In this document: positions 1-7,041 of the stretch, one piece after another
Layout: every line of letters starts with the position of its first letter
How positions within the stretch are numbered: the stretch's first letter is position 1
Assembly: GCA_002171295.2 (NCBI GenBank)
Contig: NHFW02000034.1
Span: forward strand, 10,343-21,392
From: Flavobacteriaceae bacterium TMED121
GTDB lineage: Bacteria > Bacteroidota > Bacteroidia > Flavobacteriales > Flavobacteriaceae
DNA length: 11,050 nucleotides
Direction of reading: 5' to 3'
The notes under the pieces: model-generated
Database searches by the model: none
Told to the model about the DNA's origin: nothing
Seen by the model: only the letters and a program-made list of their open reading frames with translations
Program-made: the position numbers and the translations under genes

Positions 1-1064
1 AATAAAGCGATACCTACTAAAGCATCTCGGCCATAATGCAATTCAGGGTAAATAATTCCCCCATTTCCTTCTCCACCAATGACAGCATTCTCAGTTTTCA
101 TTTTTTCAACTACATTCAATTCTCCAACTGCACTAGCAAAATATTGTCCACCTTTGGATCTAGTAACATCAGCCAAAGCTCTTGTTGAAGAGAGATTGGA
201 AACAGTACTACCTGGAGTGTGCGTTAAGACAAAATCGGCGCAAGAAACTAATGTGTATTCTTCTCCAAACATCTCTCCAGTTTCATCAACAAATGCCAAT
301 CGGTCGACATCTGGATCCACAACGATTCCAAAATCAGCTTTTTCTTTTACTACCTGTTGGGACAATACGGAGAGGTGTTCTTTTAGTGGCTCGGGATTAT
401 GGGGAAATAATCCAGTGGGCTCACAATACAATTTTACAACTTCAACGCCCAAGGAGTCAAGTAGCATAGGAACTGCAATTCCTCCCGTGGAATTTACAGC
501 ATCTACAACAACTTTATATCCTTTTTCCCGGATAGCATTCACGTTGACCAATGAAAGCTCTAGAATCTTAGCTACATGTCTTTCAATCATTCCATCCAAG
601 CAAATTACCTTTCCCAAGTTATCCACACTTGAATAGTTAAAGTCTCTGTCCTCAGCAATTTTTAATATCTCGCCTCCTGATTTAGCGCCGAGTATTTCAC
701 CATTTCCATCAAAAAACTTAAGGGCATTCCAATCTTTTGGGTTGTGGCTTGCAGAAATCATAATTCCAGCTTGTGCTTTTAATTCAATTACTGATATTTC
801 AACTGTTGGAGTAGTTGACAAATCCAAATCAATAACTTCAATACCACACCCCACAAGAGTCTGATTTACTAATGATTGGATCATTGGGCCTGAGATTCTA
901 GCGTCTCTACCTACAACTACCTTTGGTTGAATAGAGTCTATATTTGATTTTAACCAACCTGCAAAAGCGGAAATATATATTACAGTATCGACAGGAGTCA
1001 AATTCTCAAAAGGTTTACCTCCAATGGTTCCTCTTATTCCTGATATTGATTTTATTAAAGTCAT
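1..1064 (-). CDS. glmM: Phosphoglucosamine mutase (alpha-D-phosphohexomutase family), C-terminus cut off by window edge
   Basis: This cytosolic enzyme should interconvert glucosamine-6-phosphate and glucosamine-1-phosphate on the way to UDP-GlcNAc for peptidoglycan and other glycans. Translating the reverse complement from the ATG at 1064-1062 gives 354 open codons reaching the left edge. The protein begins MTLIKSISGIRGTIGG, the usual N-terminus of Bacteroidota GlmM. The catalytic phosphoserine loop SASHNP has its Ser at residue 106. The magnesium loop DPDVDR is at 250-255 and the sugar-specificity loop GGEGNGG at 330-336. Family members run to roughly 450-460 residues, so the fourth domain with the phosphate-binding loop lies outside the window. 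The first three domains look intact. It diverges from uvrA. A phosphomannomutase/phosphoglucomutase activity cannot be excluded from motifs alone, but the start and sugar loop favour GlmM. Confidence 0.92.
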   Translation of the reverse strand, partial: MTLIKSISGIRGTIGGKPFENLTPVDTVIYISAFAGWLKSNIDSIQPKVVVGRDARISGPMIQSLVNQTLVGCGIEVIDLDLSTTPTVEISVIELKAQAGIMISASHNPKDWNALKFFDGNGEILGAKSGGEILKIAEDRDFNYSSVDNLGKVICLDGMIERHVAKILELSLVNVNAIREKGYKVVVDAVNSTGGIAVPMLLDSLGVEVVKLYCEPTGLFPHNPEPLKEHLSVLSQQVVKEKADFGIVVDPDVDRLAFVDETGEMFGEEYTLVSCADFVLTHTPGSTVSNLSSTRALADVTRSKGGQYFASAVGELNVVEKMKTENAVIGGEGNGGIIYPELHYGRDALVGIAL

Positions 1065-1067
1065 ATA

Positions 1068-1075
1068 CAAATGTA
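1068..1075 (-). promoter_or_regulatory. Putative Bacteroidota -7 promoter element for glmM
   Basis: On the minus strand this reads TACATTTG, a perfect match to the Bacteroidota primary-sigma -7 consensus TAnnTTTG. Only three bases separate it from the glmM ATG, so transcription would begin at or next to the start codon. No good -33 TTTG is seen at the usual 19-base spacing. The call rests on the -7 match and its position. Confidence 0.5.
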
Positions 1076-1093
1076 GTTATTACTTAAATGTTA

Positions 1094-1109
1094 CTAAAAA
1101 AGATTTTAG
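1094..1109. repeat. Short perfect inverted repeat upstream of glmM
   Basis: CTAAAA and TTTTAG are perfect 6-base arms around the 4-base centre AAGA. The repeat lies where the -33 contact of the glmM promoter would fall, so it could be an operator. In sequence this A+T-rich, short arms of this kind also arise by chance, and no regulator is identified. Confidence 0.3.
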
Positions 1110-1229
1110 CTAAAGAATTATTGATTAAATGAAAGTTTTAAAACACTAATCTAGTTGACTTTTTTCAATTTATTTTTTTAACACAAATTTAAAAACAAGA
1201 CAAAATTAAAAAACCTTTAAACTGATTAT

Positions 1230-1245
1230 AAATTCATATGAAATT
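1230..1245. repeat. Imperfect 16-base palindrome between glmM and uvrA
   Basis: AAATTCATATGAAATT is a dyad with 7 of 8 base pairs symmetric around the centre; its inner 10 bases, TTCATATGAA, are perfectly palindromic. It lies about 65 bases upstream of the uvrA -7 element in the shared divergent spacer. It could be a binding site for a dimeric transcription factor. Function is inferred from symmetry and position only. Confidence 0.35.
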
Positions 1246-1284
1246 TCAGTAATAATTTAATTAAAAGTTAAGGCCAAATTCATG

Positions 1285-1315
1285 TTCGAATAATAGTCTT
1301 AAAGTATTATTTTTG
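1285..1315 (+). promoter_or_regulatory. Putative promoter of uvrA
   Basis: TATTTTTG at 1308-1315 matches the -7 consensus TAnnTTTG perfectly. TTCG at 1285-1288, with a 19-base spacer, is a one-mismatch version of the -33 TTTG element. Transcription would start near 1320, leaving only about 5-8 untranslated bases before the ATG at 1327. The rest of the 1065-1326 spacer is A+T-rich and holds no ORF, tRNA or strong hairpin. Confidence 0.55.
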
Positions 1316-1326
1316 CAAAATTGATT

Positions 1327-4167
1327 ATGAGCATAAACGATAACTTTATTGATATTCAGGGCGCAAGAGTCCACAATTTAAAGAATGTAAGTATAAAGAT
1401 TCCAAGGGAAAAACTAGTTGTAATTACTGGATTATCTGGAAGTGGTAAATCATCTCTTGCATTTGACACAATTTATGCAGAAGGTCAGCGCCGTTATATG
1501 GAAACATTTTCGGCTTATGTCAGGCAATTTTTAGGGAATTTAGAAAGACCTGATGTGGATAAGATTGATGGACTTTCTCCAGTCATTGCAATTGAACAAA
1601 AAACAACATCAAAAAGTCCTAGATCAACGGTTGGAACAGTAACCGAACTCTATGACTACATCCGTTTACTCTTTGCTAGAGTTGGATCGGCATACAGTTA
1701 TATTACTCAAAAAAAAATGGTCAATTACAGTGATGATCAAATAATAGAACTAATTGTTAATGAATATGCTGACAAAAAAATTACAATTCTATCTCCATTA
1801 ATAAGATCGAGGAAAGGACATTATAGAGAGCTATTCGACTCGATGGCTAGACAAGGATTTATAAGGGTTAGGATTGATGGTGAAATCGTAAATTTAAAAT
1901 CTGGAATGCGTTTAGATCGTTACAAAACTCATGATATTGAATTGGTCGTTGACAGGATGCGCATAAATAAAGATAAAGGTGATCTAAAGAGACTTAATGA
2001 GTCTGTAAAAACAGCAATGCAATATGGAGATGACTCCATTATGTTAATTGATTATGAAACAAATAAAATAAAATTTTTAAGCCGTAATTTGATGTGTCCA
2101 ACCTCAGGTATATCCTATTCACATCCTGAACCTAATTCCTTTTCGTTTAATTCTCCAAAAGGAATGTGTAAAAGATGTAAAGGTTTGGGAAATCAATTTG
2201 ATATTAGTCACGAAAAAATTATTCCCGATGATACTATTTCTATTGACAAAGGGGGCATAATACCCCTTGGCGAAAAGAAAAATAATTGGGGATACAGACA
2301 AATCGAGGTTATTGCAAAACGTTACAACTTCTCATTATCAGATCCAATTAAGGAAATACCAAAAAGAGCACTTGAAGTAATCTTAAGAGGCGGAAATGAA
2401 AGGTTTTCTTTACCATCAAAAACATTAGGTATTACCAGAGACTACAAAATTGAATATGAGGGTATTGAAAAATTCATTCTACACCAGTTCGAAAACTCAG
2501 AATCAGCAGGGATTAAGCGCTGGGCATTAGGTTTTATGGATGAAAAAAAATGTTCTTCTTGTAATGGAATGAGATTAAATAAAGAGTCTTTAAACTTTAG
2601 AGTTGATAATCTAAGTATTGCTAAAGTTAGTAGTATGGATTTAGATGATTTATACTCTTGGATTGATCAATTAAACTTCAAGTTATCAGATTCAGAAAAA
2701 ATTGTAGCTGAAGAAATAATAAAGGAAATTAAGAGTAGGCTTGAATTCCTTTTGAATGTAGGGCTTAATTACCTGAGCCTTGGTAGATCATCTAAATCAT
2801 TGTCTGGTGGTGAAGCACAACGAATTCGATTGGCTACACAAATTGGATCAAAACTTGTTGGTGTTCTTTATATTTTGGACGAACCAAGCATAGGATTACA
2901 TCAGAGAGATAACGAGAAACTTATTAACTCATTAGAAGTGCTAAGAAATATGGGTAATTCCATAATTGTCGTAGAGCACGATAAGGATATGATATTAAGA
3001 GCCGATCACATTATAGATATAGGTCCGATGGCAGGAAAAAATGGGGGTGAAATTATTTCTGAGGGAACGCCATCTCTTCTAAAAAAGAAAGACACCCTAA
3101 CAGCCAAATATCTTAACAATAAGAAGAGAATTCATATACCTAAAGTCAGAAGATTGGGGAATGGAAAAAGTTTGATCCTTAAGGGTTGTATTGGAAACAA
3201 TCTTAAAGATATTGATGTAAAAATACCTCTAGGTTTAATGGTAGGAATAACAGGAGTTTCAGGAAGTGGAAAATCATCACTAATCAACGAGACACTTTAC
3301 CCTATATTAAACTCTTATATTTATGAAGGCGTTACAAAGCCATTGCCATATAAATCTATAACTGGCCTAAAAGAACTAGATAAAGTTGTTGATGTAAATC
3401 AGTCTCCTATCGGCCGAACACCCAGGAGCAATCCTGCTACTTATTGTGGAGTCTTTGCAGAAATTAGAAAGCTTTTTGCCCTCACTCCAGAGGCACAAAT
3501 TAGAGGATATAAAGCTGGTAGATTCAGTTTTAATGTAGTTGGTGGAAGATGTGAAGAATGCCAAGGAGGAGGAATAAAGACAATTGAAATGAATTTTTTG
3601 CCGAATGTTCATGTAGAATGTGAAAATTGTAACGGTAAACGTTTTAATCGAGAAACATTGGAAATTCGGTTTAAGGGTAAATCAATTGCTGATGTACTAT
3701 TCATGACTGTAAATCAAGCATGTACCTTTTTTGAGAGTCACCCCAATATATACAGAAAGTTAAAAACAATAAAAGATGTTGGGCTAGGTTACATTACTTT
3801 AGGGCAATCCTCTACTACTCTCTCTGGTGGTGAGGCACAAAGAATAAAACTTGCATCAGAATTATCAAAAAAAGATACTGGGAAAACACTTTATATCCTT
3901 GACGAACCAACTACTGGATTACATTTTGAAGATGTAAGGGTTCTTATGGGGGTATTAAACCGTTTAATCGAAAAAGGAAATTCAGTATTAGTGATTGAAC
4001 ATAATATGGATGTTATTAAATCAGTAGACTACCTAATTGATATCGGTCCAAATGGAGGAAAAAATGGTGGAGAAGTTGTTGGCCAAGGCACACCTGAGCA
4101 AATTACTAAAATCAAGGAGAGTTATACTGGTAAATTTCTTTCTAAAGAGTTAGATTATAATCATTAA
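1327..4167 (+). CDS. uvrA: Excinuclease ABC subunit A, damage-recognition ATPase
   Basis: UvrA is the DNA-damage sensor of nucleotide excision repair: it dimerises, scans DNA and loads UvrB. Numbering from the ATG at 1327 gives 946 residues, close to E. coli UvrA (940). Both ABC ATPase halves are present. The first has Walker A GLSGSGKSS at 35-43 and signature LSGGEAQRI from 492. The second has GVSGSGKSS at 643-651, signature LSGGEAQRI from 832, and Walker B LYILDEPTTG shortly after. The C-terminal zinc module is complete, with Cys 742, 745, 765 and 768 (CX2C-X19-CX2C). The N-terminal zinc site is altered: the first pair reads CPTS (Cys257, Ser260) while the second pair, Cys281 and Cys284, remains. 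A TTG six bases upstream (1321) is in frame, but the ATG is preferred and fits the promoter. The next gene follows almost at once, suggesting cotranscription. Confidence 0.97.
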   Translation: MSINDNFIDIQGARVHNLKNVSIKIPREKLVVITGLSGSGKSSLAFDTIYAEGQRRYMETFSAYVRQFLGNLERPDVDKIDGLSPVIAIEQKTTSKSPRSTVGTVTELYDYIRLLFARVGSAYSYITQKKMVNYSDDQIIELIVNEYADKKITILSPLIRSRKGHYRELFDSMARQGFIRVRIDGEIVNLKSGMRLDRYKTHDIELVVDRMRINKDKGDLKRLNESVKTAMQYGDDSIMLIDYETNKIKFLSRNLMCPTSGISYSHPEPNSFSFNSPKGMCKRCKGLGNQFDISHEKIIPDDTISIDKGGIIPLGEKKNNWGYRQIEVIAKRYNFSLSDPIKEIPKRALEVILRGGNERFSLPSKTLGITRDYKIEYEGIEKFILHQFENSESAGIKRWALGFMDEKKCSSCNGMRLNKESLNFRVDNLSIAKVSSMDLDDLYSWIDQLNFKLSDSEKIVAEEIIKEIKSRLEFLLNVGLNYLSLGRSSKSLSGGEAQRIRLATQIGSKLVGVLYILDEPSIGLHQRDNEKLINSLEVLRNMGNSIIVVEHDKDMILRADHIIDIGPMAGKNGGEIISEGTPSLLKKKDTLTAKYLNNKKRIHIPKVRRLGNGKSLILKGCIGNNLKDIDVKIPLGLMVGITGVSGSGKSSLINETLYPILNSYIYEGVTKPLPYKSITGLKELDKVVDVNQSPIGRTPRSNPATYCGVFAEIRKLFALTPEAQIRGYKAGRFSFNVVGGRCEECQGGGIKTIEMNFLPNVHVECENCNGKRFNRETLEIRFKGKSIADVLFMTVNQACTFFESHPNIYRKLKTIKDVGLGYITLGQSSTTLSGGEAQRIKLASELSKKDTGKTLYILDEPTTGLHFEDVRVLMGVLNRLIEKGNSVLVIEHNMDVIKSVDYLIDIGPNGGKNGGEVVGQGTPEQITKIKESYTGKFLSKELDYNH

Positions 4168-4174
4168 AACTTAG

Positions 4175-4249
4175 ATTATTAAAAAACAGATTTTAATTAC
4201 TATTATTTTTTTAGCTACTTGTGAAATTGTAAAGTCACAAAGTAATTTG
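4175..4249 (+). other. Signal-peptide coding segment without an AUG/GUG/UUG start; candidate AUU start
   Basis: Reading upstream in frame from the TTG at 4247, codons stay open to a TAG at 4172-4174. They encode a lysine pair (4181-4186), a hydrophobic stretch ILITIIFLATC, and a short polar region ending VKSQS. This is a typical flavobacterial type I signal peptide, with cleavage likely between Ser and Gln of VKS-QS. No ATG, GTG or TTG occurs in frame between the TAG and 4247; only ATT codons at 4175 and 4178 stand where a start belongs. They lie 7-10 bases after the uvrA stop, so reinitiation by terminating ribosomes is plausible. FLATC is a poor lipobox because Thr precedes Cys, so lipoprotein processing is less likely. 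Confidence 0.65.
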
Positions 4250-6967
4250 GAATACAAGATGTTGGTTAACTATAATCATAGAGAAAAAACGCTTAGTATA
4301 AATCAAGATATTTCGTTTGTAAACAATACTAGTAAAGCATTAGACACTATTTATCTTTCCGATTGGTCTAATTCCTATTCTAGTTTTAAAACCCCATTAG
4401 CACAAAGATTTGGAGAAGAATATGATAGAAGCTTTTACCTCTCAAAAAAATCAAAATTAGGGTATTCAAAAATAAATCATATTGGTAGTCAAGAAAAAAA
4501 GTTAAAATGGAATCGACTTGAAAATCAATCCGATATTATAAGAGTGATACTTGAAAAACCGTTAAAAATTGATGAGTTATATAAATTAAACTTAGTATAT
4601 CTTATTAAGATACCCGATTCAAAATTTAATCGTTATGGTTATGACCAAAAGGGAAATATTTTTCTGAGGAATTGGCATATAATTCTAAATCAAAACCTAA
4701 AAGGAAAATGGTTAAACTATAGTAACCTAGACTTAGATGACTTAAGTCCTATTCCTGCAAAATACGATCTTGAGATAACAGATCAAAATCAAGTCAATAT
4801 CGATCTAAATCTAAAATTAGTTAAAAAGGAAAATCAAAAAAAATATTTCATTGGTAATAATATAAAAGAATTGACCCTCTACTCCTCTATCGGGAAAGAT
4901 TTTAATTCTTTCAATACTGACAATGGAAACATTATCGTAACAGATATTTTTAATCGAATTAATCGTACTGAATCTGAAAAAACAATAAACAAGATTTATG
5001 AGTTTATTGGAGAAAAATTAATTTATGTTAAAAATAAAAAGTACATAATACCGCAAATAATGTATGAAAGAAATCCATTTTTTGGACTAAATGACCTTCC
5101 AGATTTTTTAACTCCTTTCAGTGAAGATTTCTTAGCTGAGATTTCCTTTTTAAAAGCCTATCTTCATTTTTATCTAAATTCAAATACCAAGTTTGATTTA
5201 AGAAAAAATCATTGGATAATTGGAGGGCTTCAAACTTATGTGATTATCAAATACATTGAAAAGTTTTATCCCAAACAAAAATTTATTGGCAGAATTGGAG
5301 ACTTTAAATTGATGAAAGCATATAACATTGCAAAAATAAAATTTAATGAAAGTTTTTACATGTATTATGAACTAATGGAAAAAACGAATCTTCAGCAATC
5401 GGATTTATTGCCAAAAGATGAACTGGTTAAGTTTAATGAGCGATTTGGCTCCCCCTATCACGTGGGAACAGGTCTTAGGTATTTGGAGAAATATATTGGA
5501 GATGACTTTGGAATTGCATTAAAAGAATATTTTGAGAAGGGAGGAAATAATAATTTGATTGAAATTTTAGAAGAACAATCAAATAAGGATATAGATTGGT
5601 TTAATGATTTCTATTTAGCAAAAAGAACTTCAATAGATCTTAGTATAAGATCAGTGAAGAAGACAAAAGACAGCCTTGTTGTAAATATTAAAAAATTTAA
5701 AAAAAATAAGCTACCATTTGTATTAGCACAAATTAAAAATGACAGTGTTATTGATAAAAAGTGGATTAATAATATTTATAAACAAGGTAATGTATATTTA
5801 AAAAATCACAATCCAGATTATATTGCCATAAACCCTGAAACTCGTTTTACCGAAAAAAATAAGATTAACAATTGGAAGTACTTGGGTAATTCGCTAAATA
5901 TTAAACCACTACATTTTAATTTTCTAAAAGATTATCAATCATCCAAGAGAAATCAAATATTTTATAATCCTATTGCGAACTTCAACCTATACGATGGAGT
6001 TTCATTTGGCTCCAAGTTTTACGATAAAGGAATTTTAGCCCAGAAATTTACTTTTGAAGTTATGCCTCAATACTCATCAGTAAATAAAAATTTAGTCGGT
6101 AAAATGAATTTTTCATTATTGATACACAATGAAAACAAAAATAATTATGCTACAGTATTTAATTTTTTTGCTAGTAGCTATCATTATGACGAGGCATTGA
6201 GGTACCAAGTTTTTAGACCCGCTCTATCTTTTTACTTTAGAACAGACGATTTTCGACTCAATAGTAGACATTTATTAGGGATATATTATTTTGATGTACG
6301 TAGAGAAAAAACTAAAGATTCTAATGCGAATCCAAACTACAAAGTCATTAACCTCAGACATCTTTATTCTAATCGAGGTGCAATCAAACACTTGACCCTC
6401 GACACGAATTTCCAATTTGCTGACAAATTCTCAAAAGTTGAATTCGAATTCGATATTAGAAGGTTATTGCCTAGTGGAAGTCAAGTAACTGCGAGGTTTT
6501 TTATCGGTAAATTTTTAAATCATAGTAGCAGACAAACAAATTTCTTTGATTTTAATCTTAACCGTCCTCAAGATTATCTTTTCAGGTATAATTATTTTGG
6601 AAGATCAGAAGATAGAGGGTTCTATAGTCAACAAATTGTCATGGCTGAAGGGGGTTTCAAATCTACTCACTCTAGGGCAACGGCAAATGATTATTTATTA
6701 TCAGCTAATATAACCTTAGGTTTATGGAAGTGGATTGAAGCTTATGGAGAAATTGGATCTCTTAAAAACATAAGGGAGAAAGTACATACATTTTTTGGCT
6801 CTGGTATTCGTTTAAATATAATCCCTGATTATCTTGAATTATATTTTCCTTTTCTAAGCTCAAATGGCTGGGAAATAAATCAAGAGAACTACGAAAGAAA
6901 AATAAGATTTGTTTTAACCTTAAACTCAAAACAGTTTATCAGTCTATTTTCTAGAAGATGGTTTTAA
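4178..6967 (+). CDS. Exported M1-peptidase-like (probably inactive) protein with C-terminal outer-membrane beta-barrel
   Basis: The protein has 906 residues from TTG 4247, 883+ from any ATG, and about 929 if translation starts at ATT 4178, which includes the signal peptide; numbers here use that start. The N-terminal half resembles the beta-rich plus helical layout of M1 (gluzincin) aminopeptidases. IGGLQTY at 348-354 matches the M1 motif NEGxATY, but Gly349 replaces the zinc-ligand Glu. Exactly 19 residues earlier, KAYLH at 326-330 stands where HExxH should be. No HExxH occurs anywhere, so protease activity is unlikely. From about residue 596 to the end the sequence alternates aromatic/hydrophobic and polar residues, and it finishes in a terminal Phe, as expected of an outer-membrane barrel. 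It lies directly behind uvrA, probably cotranscribed. Its role is unknown. Similar proteins in flavobacteria are, as I recall, annotated as aminopeptidases or gluzincin-family proteins. Confidence 0.8.
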   Translation: MKKQILITIIFLATCEIVKSQSNLEYKMLVNYNHREKTLSINQDISFVNNTSKALDTIYLSDWSNSYSSFKTPLAQRFGEEYDRSFYLSKKSKLGYSKINHIGSQEKKLKWNRLENQSDIIRVILEKPLKIDELYKLNLVYLIKIPDSKFNRYGYDQKGNIFLRNWHIILNQNLKGKWLNYSNLDLDDLSPIPAKYDLEITDQNQVNIDLNLKLVKKENQKKYFIGNNIKELTLYSSIGKDFNSFNTDNGNIIVTDIFNRINRTESEKTINKIYEFIGEKLIYVKNKKYIIPQIMYERNPFFGLNDLPDFLTPFSEDFLAEISFLKAYLHFYLNSNTKFDLRKNHWIIGGLQTYVIIKYIEKFYPKQKFIGRIGDFKLMKAYNIAKIKFNESFYMYYELMEKTNLQQSDLLPKDELVKFNERFGSPYHVGTGLRYLEKYIGDDFGIALKEYFEKGGNNNLIEILEEQSNKDIDWFNDFYLAKRTSIDLSIRSVKKTKDSLVVNIKKFKKNKLPFVLAQIKNDSVIDKKWINNIYKQGNVYLKNHNPDYIAINPETRFTEKNKINNWKYLGNSLNIKPLHFNFLKDYQSSKRNQIFYNPIANFNLYDGVSFGSKFYDKGILAQKFTFEVMPQYSSVNKNLVGKMNFSLLIHNENKNNYATVFNFFASSYHYDEALRYQVFRPALSFYFRTDDFRLNSRHLLGIYYFDVRREKTKDSNANPNYKVINLRHLYSNRGAIKHLTLDTNFQFADKFSKVEFEFDIRRLLPSGSQVTARFFIGKFLNHSSRQTNFFDFNLNRPQDYLFRYNYFGRSEDRGFYSQQIVMAEGGFKSTHSRATANDYLLSANITLGLWKWIEAYGEIGSLKNIREKVHTFFGSGIRLNIIPDYLELYFPFLSSNGWEINQENYERKIRFVLTLNSKQFISLFSRRWF

Positions 6968-6980
6968 TAATTAGACTTTA

Positions 6981-6988
6981 TATATTTG
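6981..6988 (+). promoter_or_regulatory. Possible -7 promoter element upstream of the E1 gene
   Basis: TATATTTG matches TAnnTTTG perfectly in the 74-base gap between the barrel-protein stop and the E1 ATG. It would give a leader of roughly 45-50 bases. No clear -33 TTTG is seen at the usual distance. No G+C-rich terminator hairpin separates the two genes, so read-through from upstream is also possible. Confidence 0.4.
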
Positions 6989-7024
6989 GTTAACATTTCA
7001 CAAGATTAAACAATTCAAAAGTTG

Positions 7025-7032
7025 TATTTTTA
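7025..7032 (+). promoter_or_regulatory. Second, weaker -7-like element close to the E1 start
   Basis: TATTTTTA differs from TAnnTTTG only in the last base and ends 9 bases before the ATG at 7042. Its spacing to the start resembles that of the uvrA element, which would give a near-leaderless mRNA. There is no recognisable -33 element. Confidence 0.3.
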
Positions 7033-7041
7033 GTTGTTATT

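Noticed and set aside
79..636. Plus-strand open frames over 79-636 and 182-469
   Set aside because: They lie antisense to the clear glmM reading frame, which keeps catalytic motifs throughout; their translations show no domain-like pattern.
1184..1191. Second minus-strand TAnnTTTG match (TAAATTTG) about 120 bases upstream of glmM
   Set aside because: No -33 partner, and such matches are expected by chance in sequence this A+T-rich; the element next to the ATG is better placed.
2119..2301. Minus-strand open frames inside uvrA (2119-2301 and 3376-3612)
   Set aside because: Short antisense shadows of a conserved gene, with no start signals or recognisable protein features.
4214..4225. Lipoprotein signal (LATC) in the barrel protein
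   Set aside because: Thr before Cys is a poor lipobox, and a C-terminal barrel protein is expected to use a type I signal; the VKS-QS site fits better.
7010..7025. Small inverted repeat ACAATT/AGTTGT before the E1 gene
   Set aside because: Six-base stem with a wobble pair, A+T-rich and weak; too little to call a terminator or operator.
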